From contig NZ_JBHMFT010000022.1 of assembly GCF_051433195.1 (NCBI RefSeq), forward strand, positions 1 through 64,000: a stretch of DNA of 64,000 bases, written 5' to 3'. The notes beneath the pieces were generated by a model that saw only the letters and a list, made by a program, of their open reading frames with translations, was not told where the DNA came from and did no database searches. Positions 34,017 to 42,455 of the stretch are shown here, one piece after another (positions within the stretch are counted from its first letter, which is position 1; the number at the start of each line of letters is the position of its first letter). The position numbers were made by a program, and so were the translations under genes. This stretch comes from Falsiroseomonas sp051433195. GTDB taxonomy: Bacteria; Pseudomonadota; Alphaproteobacteria; Acetobacterales; Acetobacteraceae.

Positions 34017-35147
34017 ATGAACGCGACCACCATCACCGTGCCGCAGGCCGACCCCGGCGCCGGCTACCGCGCCCACAAGGCGGAGATCGACGCCGCGGCG
34101 CTGCGGGCGCTCGGCTCCGGCTGGTATATCCTGGGCCAGGAAGGCGCCGCCTTCGAGAAGGAGTTTGCTGCCTGGCAGGGTGCGGCCCGCGCCGTCGGCT
34201 GCGCCAATGGCACGGACGCCTTGATGCTGACCCTGCGCGGCATGGGCATCGGCGCGGGCTGCACCGTGGTCACCGTCTCCCACACCGCGGTCGCCACCGT
34301 CGCCGCCATCGAGATGACCGGGGCGACGCCCCTGCTGGTCGATATCGACCCGGACACCATGACCATGGACCCGGACGAACTGGTCGCCGTGCTGAACGAT
34401 CCGCCGCCGGGGCTGCCGCCGATCCGCGCCATCATCCCGGTGCATCTGTACGGCCAGTCCTGCGACCTCGAACCGATGCTGGCGGCGTGCCGCGAGCATG
34501 GCGTGATGGTGATCGAGGACTGCTCCCAGGCGCATGGCGCGACGCTCGGCGGGCGCAAGGTCGGCACGATGGGCGATGCGGCGTGCTTTTCCCTGTACCC
34601 GACAAAGAACCTCGGCGCGCTGGGCGATGGCGGCGTGATGTCGACCGATGATGCGGCGCTGGCCGACCGTATCGGCGCGATCCGGCAATATGGCTGGAAG
34701 GAGCGCTACATCAGCGACACCATCGGCGTGAACAGCCGGCTGGACGAGGTGCAGGCGGCGATCCTGCGGGTGCGCCTGACCCACCTGGACGCTGCCAATG
34801 CGCGGCGCGGGGAGATCGCGGCGCGCTACGACGCGGCGCTGGCCGATTCGTCCTACGCGCCGCCGGTGCGCCGCGCCGGGGCCGGCCACGTCTTCCACCA
34901 GTATGTGCTGCGCGTGCCGGATCGCGCCGGGCTGATGGCGCGGCTGCGGGCGGAGGGGGTGGCGACCGCCATCCACTACCCGGCGCCGGTGCATCTGCAA
35001 CCGGCCTATCGCGGCCGCACGCCGCTCGGCCCGGCCGGCTGCGCCGAGACGGCGCGGGCGGCGGGGGAGGTGATGAGCCTGCCGATGTTCCCCGAACTGA
35101 CCGAGGCGCAGATCGACCACGTCTGCCGGGTGCTGCGCGCGCTGTAG
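34017..35147 (+). CDS. DegT/DnrJ/EryC1/StrS sugar aminotransferase
   Basis: PLP-dependent aminotransferase, 376 aa, which aminates a keto sugar bound to a nucleotide. Family landmarks are GCANGTDALMLTLRG, EDCSQAHGA (Asp contact to the PLP ring) and SLYPTKNLGALGDGG, which carries the PLP lysine. NSRLDEVQAAILRVRL and a YGW-containing loop are typical of dTDP-3-amino or 4-amino-sugar transaminases (FdtB/DesV-like). The precise keto position cannot be read. It starts 14 nt after the epimerase gene, so the three genes from rfbB onward probably form one operon making a dTDP-amino-deoxy sugar. Confidence 0.92.
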   Translation: MNATTITVPQADPGAGYRAHKAEIDAAALRALGSGWYILGQEGAAFEKEFAAWQGAARAVGCANGTDALMLTLRGMGIGAGCTVVTVSHTAVATVAAIEMTGATPLLVDIDPDTMTMDPDELVAVLNDPPPGLPPIRAIIPVHLYGQSCDLEPMLAACREHGVMVIEDCSQAHGATLGGRKVGTMGDAACFSLYPTKNLGALGDGGVMSTDDAALADRIGAIRQYGWKERYISDTIGVNSRLDEVQAAILRVRLTHLDAANARRGEIAARYDAALADSSYAPPVRRAGAGHVFHQYVLRVPDRAGLMARLRAEGVATAIHYPAPVHLQPAYRGRTPLGPAGCAETARAAGEVMSLPMFPELTEAQIDHVCRVLRAL

Positions 35148-35153
35148 CGGAGG

Positions 35154-36716
35154 CTACCCGCCGCGCACGGGCACATCCTCCGGCCGCGGCGGGGTCCATT
35201 CCATCTCCGGGTCCAGCGGGTGGATCGGCCGCGGCACCTGCCGCCACGGCACGCGGGCGAGCACCACGGTGGTCAGGCCGCGCACATCGACCTCGATGAT
35301 GCGGTCGTTCGGAAAGATGTCGTCGAAGCCGGCGCGGAAATGGCCGCGGGACTTCACCACCAGGCTCCGCGCCGCGCGCAGGTCCACGCCGAGCATCTCC
35401 AGCATCGCCGGTTCCGCCAGTTGCTTGCGCTGCGTCACCACGGCGACGCGCAGCCAGCCGATGCGGAGCAGGGCCGTGGGGCCGAGCGGGACCTGGCGGC
35501 CGGCATAGATGCCACGGCGGCCGATGCAGGCGCCATCGGACAGCGCCTCCACCACCGCCTCGGCCTCCAGCCGGTGCGACAGCGGGTGGGTCTCGTCCCG
35601 GTTGAAGCGGGCGGTGAAGCGGGCACCGGCGCCGAGCGCATGGGCCTCCGCCGCCAGGGCCGGGTCGTTGTGGATGCCGAGCACGGCGCCGTGGACGCCG
35701 GCCTTCAGGAAGGCGTCGAGGATATCGGTGGTATTGCCGCGGCCGCCGCCGCCGGGATTGTCGGCGACATCGGCGAACAGCAGCGAGGGCCTGGCCGGGT
35801 CGCGCCCGGCTGCCAGCGCCATCGCCGTGGCATCCTCCAGGCTGGTCAGGTTGGTGGTCCAGCGATGCCGGCTGTCCCAGATCCAGGCGGCGATCTCCGC
35901 CACCACCGCCTGCGCCCGGGCCGCATCGGTGCGGGTGGTGACGATGACCGAAAGCCCGTTCTTCGGCGTGTCGCCGAGCGAGAAGCCGGACAGGATGGAG
36001 ACGTTCAGCACCTCATGGTCCAGGAAGCGCTGGCCGTGGGCGATGGCGTCGGCATAGGGGCCGGCGGCGGTGTTCTGGCTCGTCGCCGGCGGGATGAAGG
36101 GCAGCTTTCCGAACGCCATCCGCGGGCGCATCCCACCCAGCATGGCCCGCATCGCCGCCGCACATTCCGCGCCGCGCTCGGCCATGTCGACATGCGGGTT
36201 GGTCAGGAACGAGCAAAGCATGTCGGCGTGCTGGACCATGCGCCAGGAGATGTTGCCGTGCAGGTCGAGCGTTGCCAGCACCGGCACGTCCGGCCCGACG
36301 AGGCCGCGCACCAGCTCCAGCACCGTGCCGTCCGGGTCCGGATCCTCCGTCGCCGTGGCGGCGCCGTGGAGGGCGAGGAACACGCCATCCAGCGGCAACG
36401 CGGCGCGCAGCAGCGCCTCCAGCCGGGCCAGGTAGTCCTGGAACACGGCCTGGTCGATGGGGCCGGAGGCGCCGGCGCCGGCGGCGATGGTGCAGATGGG
36501 CTGCCAGGGGCGGCCGGCATCCATGGCCCGGATGAAGCCGGTCAGGCCGGTCGGGCCGCGCGGGGCGGGAAGGGCGAGGTCCGCGGCGAGCGCCGCGCCT
36601 TCCAGCCAGCAGGTCGCCTCGAACTCCGCGCGGCTGGCGACGGGGGCGTGGCCGTTGCTTTCCAGCATGAAGCCGCCGAGCGCGATGCGGGGGCCGTTCG
36701 CGGCTGGGGCGGTCAT
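35154..36716 (-). CDS. M81 family metallopeptidase (MlrC-like)
   Basis: Zinc metallopeptidase of the microcystinase C (MlrC, M81) family, 520 aa. Family features are GGFMLESNGHAPV at the start, LDLHGNIS in the metal-binding region, NPHVDMAERG, and FADVADNPGGGGRGNTTDIL before the C-terminal MlrC domain (LGPTALLRIG, VKSRGHFRAGFDDIF). Members cleave linearised cyclic peptides or other amide compounds; the natural substrate is unknown outside microcystin degraders. ATG 36716 fits the family start; no signal peptide. It is convergent with the sugar aminotransferase gene and divergent from ppc. Confidence 0.9.
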   Translation of the reverse strand: MTAPAANGPRIALGGFMLESNGHAPVASRAEFEATCWLEGAALAADLALPAPRGPTGLTGFIRAMDAGRPWQPICTIAAGAGASGPIDQAVFQDYLARLEALLRAALPLDGVFLALHGAATATEDPDPDGTVLELVRGLVGPDVPVLATLDLHGNISWRMVQHADMLCSFLTNPHVDMAERGAECAAAMRAMLGGMRPRMAFGKLPFIPPATSQNTAAGPYADAIAHGQRFLDHEVLNVSILSGFSLGDTPKNGLSVIVTTRTDAARAQAVVAEIAAWIWDSRHRWTTNLTSLEDATAMALAAGRDPARPSLLFADVADNPGGGGRGNTTDILDAFLKAGVHGAVLGIHNDPALAAEAHALGAGARFTARFNRDETHPLSHRLEAEAVVEALSDGACIGRRGIYAGRQVPLGPTALLRIGWLRVAVVTQRKQLAEPAMLEMLGVDLRAARSLVVKSRGHFRAGFDDIFPNDRIIEVDVRGLTTVVLARVPWRQVPRPIHPLDPEMEWTPPRPEDVPVRGG

Positions 36717-36807
36717 GCACGAATCCCTCGATGGTTCGGCGCCAGCATGGGGCGGCGTGCGCGCATTGCAAAACTCTGCTGGCGCGGGCGCCCTTCGCAG
36801 ATGCAGC

Positions 36808-39618
36808 ATGGCCGGCATGAACGATGCCTCCCCCGCCGCGCCCGCGGCCGATGCCACTGGCGACACCATCGCCGACCTGCTGCTGCGCCTGCGCGAGGCG
36901 CGGGAGGCAGCGGCGACCGATCCGTTCGGCGATCCGGTCCTGCTGATCGCGCTGGCGATCAGCCGGCGGCTGGATGATGGAAGGTTGGATGCGGGGGCGG
37001 TGGCGGCGCTGATCGCCCGCATCGCCGATACCGCGGCAGGGGAGCGGGCGCGCAGGCTGGCCGCCTATGTCGGGCTGGACCGCGGCGCCGCGACGCTGGA
37101 TGCGCTGGCGGCGCGGCTGGTGCGGCCGGACCCGCAGGACAGCCCTGTACCCTTCGCGACCTATCGCCAGGTGGTGGAACGGCCGCGCTTCGCCGCGGTG
37201 TTCACCGCGCACCCCACCTTCTCGCTGCCACCGGCCACCGGGGTCGCGGTGGCCGCCGCGGCCTCCGGCGCCGAGTTTCCCGCCGGGCTCTCGCACCGCC
37301 CGGCGACGCCGACGCTGACCGAGGAATTCGTCCAGGCGGTCGCCGCCATCCAGCGCGGCCGGGATGCGCTGGACGCGCTGAACGGCGCGCTGCTGCGGGC
37401 GGCGCGCGGCGTCTGGGGAGATCGGTGGCAGGCGCTGCTGCCGGCGCCGGTGATCCTCTCCTCCTGGGTCGGCTACGACACGGATGGCCGCACGGATATC
37501 GGGTGGTGGGACACGATCGGCCTGCGGCTGACCATGAAGCGGCTGCAGTTGCAGCGCCTGGCCGCGCAGCTTTCCACGATTGGCGACTGCGCCGCGCCGA
37601 TCGCCGCCCGCGTCGCACAGGCGGAATCGGCCGTGGCGCGGCAGCTGGAGGCGCTGCCGCAGCAGCCGGCGCCGGAGGCGGTGCAGGCCTTCGCCGGCGT
37701 GCTGGTGGGCGAGCGCGACGCGGCGCTGACCTCGCCCCGGCCGTTGCTGGATCTGTTCCCGGAGGCGATGGCGCGGGCGCCTGACGAGGCGGCGCGGCTG
37801 GCGCTCGCCGTGGCGCGGGCCGGGCTCGCCGCGCATGGGCTGGCGCTGGCGCATACCCACACGCGGCTCAACGCCTCGCAAATCCACAATGCGCTGCGGC
37901 AGCGGCTGGGGCTGACGGCATCGCCCGACGACATGGCCAGCCGGCGCGGGCTGCTGGCCGCGATGAACGCGGCGCTGGGCGATGTGGTGACGCAGCCGGT
38001 GGATTTCGGCGCGCTGATGGCCGAACAGGCCTCCGCCGTGCGGCTGATGATGACCATGGCGCAGATCACCAAGCATGTGGACGCCAGCCAGCCGGTGCGC
38101 TTCCTGATCGCCGAGACCGAAAGCGGCTACACGCTGCTCGGCGCGCTGTGGCTGGCGAAGCGGCTGGGCATCGACCGGCTGATCGAGATCTCGCCGCTGT
38201 TCGAGACGGCGGAGGCGCTGGAGCGCGGCGACAAGGTGGTGGAGGAGGCGCTGCGCAGCCCCTTCTTCCGCGACTACCTGCGCGGCCATGGAAGGCTGTG
38301 CCTGCAATTCGGCTACTCCGACTCGGGTCGCTATGTCGGCCAGTTGCCCGCCAGCTACCTGGCGGAGCGGCTGAAGCTTCGGCTGGCGGACCAGCTCAAG
38401 CGGCACGGCCTGTCCGACATCGAGCTGGTGCTGTTCGACACGCATGGCGAGAGCATCGGCCGCGGCGGGCACCCGGACAGCCTGGCGGACCGGTTGGACT
38501 ACCTCTCTCCGCCCCAGGCGCGGGCGGCGTTGCAGAAGGCCGGGCTGCGGCTGCGGGAGGAAAGCAGCTTCCAGGGCGGCGACGGCTACCTGCTATTCGG
38601 CACGGCCGAACTGGCCGCGGCCACCATCGCGCGCATAGCCGAACACGCCTTCGCTGCGCCATCCGCCGAGCCGGACCCGATCTATGCCGAGAGCGACTAC
38701 GGCGCCGATTTCTTCGCCACCATCCGGCGGGAGATGCAGGTGCTGGTCGAGGACCCAGGTTACGCCGCGCTGCTCGGCGCCTTCGGGCCGGGGCTGCTGG
38801 ACCGCACGGGCTCGCGGCCCGCGGCGCGGCAATCGGACATGGGCGGGCCGGCGCGGATCACCCACCCCTCCCAGCTTCGCGCCATCCCGAACAACGCGAT
38901 CCTGCACCAGATGGGGTGGCTGGCGAACACCCTGCACGGGATGGGCGCGGCCGTCGCGGCCAATCCGGACGCCTTCGCCGATATGCGCGCGCGCAGCCCG
39001 CGCTTCGCCCGGGCGGTGGCCATGGCGGCGCGGGCGGCGGCGAGTTCGGATCTCGGCGTGCTGCGGGCGGGGGTGGATACGCTGGACCCCGGCCCCTGGC
39101 TCGACCGCGCCGGCGCGACCACGCGGCCGGGGCGGCGGGAGGAGTTGATGGATGTGGCGGCGGCACTGGAGCGGCTGGACCTGTCCTCCGCCGTGCGCCG
39201 CATGTTCAGAAGGTTGCAGGCCGATCATCTGGCCCTGCGTTCGGCCTGGCCGGAACTCCCGAAAATGCCGGACCGCCTGGTTCTGCTGCACGCGCTGCGG
39301 CTGGCGCTGATCCACCGCATCTGGCTGCTGGCCGTGCAGATCCCGGAATTCAGCCCACGCCACGGCGCGACGCGGGAGGCGCTGGTGCGCGGCATCCTGC
39401 AACTGGATGTGGAGCGCGCGCTCGCCCTGCTGGCCGAGGTGTTCCCGGCGCGGCCTGACCCGGCGACGGGGCTCGACTTCCACGAACCGGCCCCGGCCGA
39501 GGGTGGCGCTTCCTACGCCGCCGAACATGCGGCGCTGTTCCGGCCGATGGCGGGGTTTTTCCAGCTGGTGCGGGAATGCTCGGCGGCAATCGTGCACGAG
39601 GTCGGCGCCTTCGGGTGA
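36808..39618 (+). CDS. Phosphoenolpyruvate carboxylase family protein, atypical
   Basis: 936-aa protein of the PEP carboxylase family, close to normal length. The N-terminal catalytic His is kept (VFTAHPTF, His135). Two other catalytic loops are changed: the loop usually GYSDSxKDAG reads GYSDSGRYVG (Arg508 for Lys), and the loop usually FHGRGGxxGRGG reads FDTHGESIGRGG at 543-554, losing the His and first Arg of the standard motif but keeping the second GRGG. The C-terminal segment also departs from the usual form. It may be a divergent but active alphaproteobacterial form, or have lost or changed activity. It is divergent from the M81 peptidase gene, with a 91-nt gap. Confidence 0.85.
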   Translation: MAGMNDASPAAPAADATGDTIADLLLRLREAREAAATDPFGDPVLLIALAISRRLDDGRLDAGAVAALIARIADTAAGERARRLAAYVGLDRGAATLDALAARLVRPDPQDSPVPFATYRQVVERPRFAAVFTAHPTFSLPPATGVAVAAAASGAEFPAGLSHRPATPTLTEEFVQAVAAIQRGRDALDALNGALLRAARGVWGDRWQALLPAPVILSSWVGYDTDGRTDIGWWDTIGLRLTMKRLQLQRLAAQLSTIGDCAAPIAARVAQAESAVARQLEALPQQPAPEAVQAFAGVLVGERDAALTSPRPLLDLFPEAMARAPDEAARLALAVARAGLAAHGLALAHTHTRLNASQIHNALRQRLGLTASPDDMASRRGLLAAMNAALGDVVTQPVDFGALMAEQASAVRLMMTMAQITKHVDASQPVRFLIAETESGYTLLGALWLAKRLGIDRLIEISPLFETAEALERGDKVVEEALRSPFFRDYLRGHGRLCLQFGYSDSGRYVGQLPASYLAERLKLRLADQLKRHGLSDIELVLFDTHGESIGRGGHPDSLADRLDYLSPPQARAALQKAGLRLREESSFQGGDGYLLFGTAELAAATIARIAEHAFAAPSAEPDPIYAESDYGADFFATIRREMQVLVEDPGYAALLGAFGPGLLDRTGSRPAARQSDMGGPARITHPSQLRAIPNNAILHQMGWLANTLHGMGAAVAANPDAFADMRARSPRFARAVAMAARAAASSDLGVLRAGVDTLDPGPWLDRAGATTRPGRREELMDVAAALERLDLSSAVRRMFRRLQADHLALRSAWPELPKMPDRLVLLHALRLALIHRIWLLAVQIPEFSPRHGATREALVRGILQLDVERALALLAEVFPARPDPATGLDFHEPAPAEGGASYAAEHAALFRPMAGFFQLVRECSAAIVHEVGAFG

Positions 39619-39628
39619 ACCGACCGCG

Positions 39629-39650
39629 CCGCGGCCCGTTGAGGCCGCGG
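39629..39650 (+). terminator. Hairpin after the PEPC-like gene
   Basis: Perfect 8-bp stem CCGCGGCC / GGCCGCGG with a 6-nt loop, 11 nt after the stop of the PEPC-like gene and 18 nt before the DUF305 start. No T-run follows, so it may be a rho-independent-like pause, an attenuator, or chance in GC-rich DNA. Confidence 0.35.
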
Positions 39651-39667
39651 CAGGAAAGGCGGCAACG

Positions 39668-40117
39668 ATGAGCTATCTCCGCTTCGGCGCGATGATCTTG
39701 ACATCGACCGTGGTGATGTTCGGGCTGATGTACCTGAACACCTACGCGATGGACCACGTCACCTTCAGCGAGACGCGGGCCTGGATGGCGCTGGTGATGG
39801 GCGGCGCCATGGCCATCATCATGCTGGCCTTCATGTGGGGCATGTACCGCAACCGCGCCGCCATTATCGGCATCCTGGTCGGCGGCGCGCTGGTGTTCGC
39901 CGGCGCGCTATGGCTCGTCCGCAGCCAGGCGACGGTGGACGAGGTTGCCTGGCTGCGCGCGATGATCCCGCACCATTCCATCGCCATCCTGACCAGCGAG
40001 CGGGCCGGGCTGCGCGACCCGCGGGTGCGCCGCCTGGCCGACACCATCATCGAGACGCAGCGGCGCGAGATCGAGGAGATGCGGGCGCTGATCGCGGAGC
40101 TGGAGGCGCCTGGCTGA
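39668..40117 (+). CDS. DUF305 domain membrane protein
   Basis: 149-aa protein with three hydrophobic helices (FGAMILTSTVVMFGLMYL, ARAWMALVMGGAMAIIMLAFMWGM-like and AAIIGILVGGALVFAGALWLV), followed by a short DUF305 ferritin-like segment with the hallmark MIPHHSIAIL and the closing helix DTIIETQRREIEEMRALI. The truncated DUF305 part (about 60 aa) is normal for the membrane-anchored form. Members are often near metal-handling genes; nothing here fixes a role. It is convergent with the rhodanese gene. Confidence 0.87.
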   Translation: MSYLRFGAMILTSTVVMFGLMYLNTYAMDHVTFSETRAWMALVMGGAMAIIMLAFMWGMYRNRAAIIGILVGGALVFAGALWLVRSQATVDEVAWLRAMIPHHSIAILTSERAGLRDPRVRRLADTIIETQRREIEEMRALIAELEAPG

Positions 40118-40119
40118 GG

Positions 40120-40500
40120 TCAGGCGTTCTCCACCTCGCCGCCGCCCTCGACCCAGTCCTTGAAGCCGCCGAGGTTGCGGACATCGGCATAGCCCATGTC
40201 CTTCAGCGTCTTGCCGGCCATGGCCGCCCGGCCGCCGGAGGCGCAGTAGATGATGATGGTCCTGGCGCGGTCGAAGGCGGCCTCGTGCAGCGGCGATTCG
40301 GGGTCGGCGCGGAATTCCAGCAGCCCGCGCGAGACGGCCAGCGCGCCCTTGGCCTTGCCGGAGGCCTTCACCTCCGCCGCGTCGCGCACATCGAGCAGCA
40401 CGGTCTGCGGCTGGGCGGCAAGCGTCTGGGCCTCGGCGGCGGAAATCCGCGGCACGGCGGCGTTGGCGGCGGCGAGCATGTCCTTGACGGTGGTGGGCAT
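40120..40500 (-). CDS. Rhodanese-like domain protein
   Basis: Single rhodanese domain, 126 aa. The active loop is CASGGR (IIIYCASGGRAAMAGKTL), with the Cys that carries persulfide. VLLDVRDAAEV is the characteristic first motif, and the C-terminal VRNLGGFKDWVEGGGEVE is complete. It transfers sulfur or acts as a thiol carrier in the cytoplasm (no signal peptide). It is the last gene of a leftward series that begins at the methyltransferase, 54 nt after the DUF3574 gene, and is perhaps transcribed separately. Confidence 0.92.
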   Translation of the reverse strand: MPTTVKDMLAAANAAVPRISAAEAQTLAAQPQTVLLDVRDAAEVKASGKAKGALAVSRGLLEFRADPESPLHEAAFDRARTIIIYCASGGRAAMAGKTLKDMGYADVRNLGGFKDWVEGGGEVENA

Positions 40501-40554
40501 GGGCGGGTCCTCCGTTGCTGTGGCGAAGACCGACAGTAGCGCGTCCGGCGTGGG

Positions 40555-40959
40555 TCAAAAGCCCAGGCAGGCGGGCGCCGTGGTCACCATCACGCTCTCC
40601 TGTCCGAATCGGGACCGGTAGGCGGCGACCACCGGGGCGAGGCGGGCGTGGGCCTGGGCGGCGTCCGTGCCGGGGACGGCCACCACCAGCAGCTTGCTGC
40701 GCTCCCGCGCCACGGTGCCGGTGCGGCCGCGCCACTGGCCGGCGGCGTCCAGCACGGTCAGGCCATCGGGGAAGGCGGGGGTCACCACCTCGTCCAGGAA
40801 GCGGGTCCAGGCCGCGTCCGTCACCACCTCCGCGCCGTTGGCATTGCGGCCGAAACACCCCTCCAGCCTCGTCGCGCTCGCGAGGCCGGGCGGGCAGCCG
40901 GGGGGCGTGGCGGCGCAGGCGGCGGCCAGCAGGACCAAGGGCAAGGCAAGGATGCGCAT
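40555..40959 (-). CDS. DUF3574 domain predicted lipoprotein
   Basis: 134-aa exported protein with a lipoprotein-like signal (MRILALPLVLLAAAC; Cys at about residue 15). The mature part matches DUF3574: CFGRNANGAEVVTDAAWTRFLDEVVTPAFPDGLTVLDAAGQWRGRTG, then KLLVVAVPGTD and YRSRFGQESVMVTT. Function is unknown for the family. It begins 9 nt after the MFS gene stop on the same strand and is probably co-transcribed. Confidence 0.82.
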   Translation of the reverse strand: MRILALPLVLLAAACAATPPGCPPGLASATRLEGCFGRNANGAEVVTDAAWTRFLDEVVTPAFPDGLTVLDAAGQWRGRTGTVARERSKLLVVAVPGTDAAQAHARLAPVVAAYRSRFGQESVMVTTAPACLGF

Positions 40960-40968
40960 GCGCGCAGG

Positions 40969-42108
40969 CTACGCCGATCGGGCCGCCATGCGCAGCAGGG
41001 CAAAGGCGCCGAGCACGCCCACCGCCGCAATCGAAAGCGCCGCCTCCGCCCCCAGGGTCAGCAGCAGCGGCGCGAAGGCGGCGGGGGCCACGGCCATGGC
41101 GGTGGTGACCGGCGCCATGACGCGGCCGGCGACAACGGCGTAGCCATCCGTGCCGTGCAGCTCGATCAGGCAGGCGGGGCGCATCACGCTCATCAGGCCG
41201 GAGGCCAGGCCGTAGGCGAGCACGAAAGCGGGCGCCGCACCGGCCACGACCAGCGGCAGCAGCAGTGCCAGCGGCATCAGCAGCAGGGCGGCGGAACAGA
41301 CCGTCATCGCCCGCAGCTTCGCGCCGCCCAGCACATCCAGCGCCCGCGCCGCCACCTGCGCCGGGCCGACCAGCGCCGCCCACCAGATGGCGCTGGCACG
41401 GTCCAGCCCCAGCGACTCCACCAGCAGCACCATGTTGGCCAGGATGGCGCTGCCGATCAGCACCTGGAGCGTGAAGGCGGCGGACAGCCAGCGCAGCCGT
41501 GGCGGCAACTTCTGGGAGGGTGGCCGGGCCGGGCGCGGGCCGCGCGGCTGGGCGGGGATGCAGAGCAGGTGCAGCGGCAAGGTCACCAGAAGGTGGATGC
41601 CGGCGGAGGCCAGCACCGCGCCGCGCCAGCCATACGCCACCTCCAGCGCCGCCAGCCCCGGCCAGGCGACGGCCGAGGCCATGCCGGAGGCGAGTGCGAG
41701 CAACCCGAGGCGTCGCCGCGCGCGGTCCGCGCCCATCGCCGCGAGGGCGGCGTTGGCGGCCTCGGTCAGGGCCAGGGCCCCGGCCACGCCCATGACCAGG
41801 CAGGCGACCAGCGCCTGGATCGCGGAGCCCGAGAAGGCCAGCAACGCGAGGCCCGCGGCGAATGCGACGGACCCGGTGGCCATGGCCGGCCGCGCCCCGT
41901 GCCGGTCGATGGCACGCCCGACCATGGGCGCCAGCAAGCCCGCCAGGCCGAGCAGGATGGCGATGCCCGCGAAGCTGGTGCCGGGCGCCAGGCCCAGGTC
42001 GCGCTCCATCGCCGGGCCGAGCACGCCGGGCAGGAAATAGGCGGTGCCCCAGCCGAGGATCTGCGTCGCGCCCAGCGCGGCGACGACCACCCCGGGCGGC
42101 AGGATCAC
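40969..42108 (-). CDS. MFS transporter
   Basis: Major facilitator, 379 aa, with about 11-12 membrane helices. QILGWGTAYFLPGVLGPAMERDLG at the N-terminus and the loop GRAIDRHGARPAM between helices 2 and 3 fit the MFS pattern. Relatives of this short type are often annotated as drug or metabolite exporters; the substrate is not deducible. The GTG start overlaps the stop of the small EmrE-like gene (GTGA), which ties it to the glycosyltransferase unit upstream. Confidence 0.88.
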   Translation of the reverse strand: MILPPGVVVAALGATQILGWGTAYFLPGVLGPAMERDLGLAPGTSFAGIAILLGLAGLLAPMVGRAIDRHGARPAMATGSVAFAAGLALLAFSGSAIQALVACLVMGVAGALALTEAANAALAAMGADRARRRLGLLALASGMASAVAWPGLAALEVAYGWRGAVLASAGIHLLVTLPLHLLCIPAQPRGPRPARPPSQKLPPRLRWLSAAFTLQVLIGSAILANMVLLVESLGLDRASAIWWAALVGPAQVAARALDVLGGAKLRAMTVCSAALLLMPLALLLPLVVAGAAPAFVLAYGLASGLMSVMRPACLIELHGTDGYAVVAGRVMAPVTTAMAVAPAAFAPLLLTLGAEAALSIAAVGVLGAFALLRMAARSA

Positions 42109-42455
42109 GCCGTGGTGGCCAGCAGCACCACCCCCGCCGAGATCAGGCCGATGGCCATGATCTTCGCGAGACCCAGGCTTTCGCCGAACATGCCCCAGCC
42201 GATCAGCGCGATGACGACATAGCTCGCGGCCGTGCAGGGCAGCGCGACCGACATCGGGATCTTCCGCAGCGCGATGATGTACAGCAACGCCGCGCCACCG
42301 TAGCAGCCGAGGCCGAGGATGGTCTGCCAGCGGAACAACTGGTCGATGAAGCCGGCCTCCGCCGCGACGGAGCCGGAGGCGCCCGCCTTCAGCAGGATCT
42401 GCCCGACCAGGGAGGTGGTGATGGCCGCGGCCAGGGTGACCCAGGCGGCGATCAT
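42105..42455 (-). CDS. EmrE/ArnE-type small four-helix membrane protein, probable lipid-sugar flippase subunit
   Basis: 116-aa protein with four membrane helices. The first helix is TLAAAITTSLVGQILLKAG, and GGAALLYIIALRKIPMSVALP with VIALIGWGMFGESLGL are typical of the EamA/SMR superfamily. Its coupling by a 4-nt overlap (ATGA) to an ArnC/GtrB-like glycosyltransferase suggests that it flips undecaprenyl-phosphate-linked sugar, as ArnE/ArnF or GtrA do. A drug-efflux role cannot be excluded from sequence alone. Confidence 0.82.
   Translation of the reverse strand: MIAAWVTLAAAITTSLVGQILLKAGASGSVAAEAGFIDQLFRWQTILGLGCYGGAALLYIIALRKIPMSVALPCTAASYVVIALIGWGMFGESLGLAKIMAIGLISAGVVLLATTA

Noticed and set aside
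36013..38472. 819-codon minus-strand open frame across M81 peptidase and ppc
   Set aside because: Spans two well-supported genes and an intergenic region; no family similarity.
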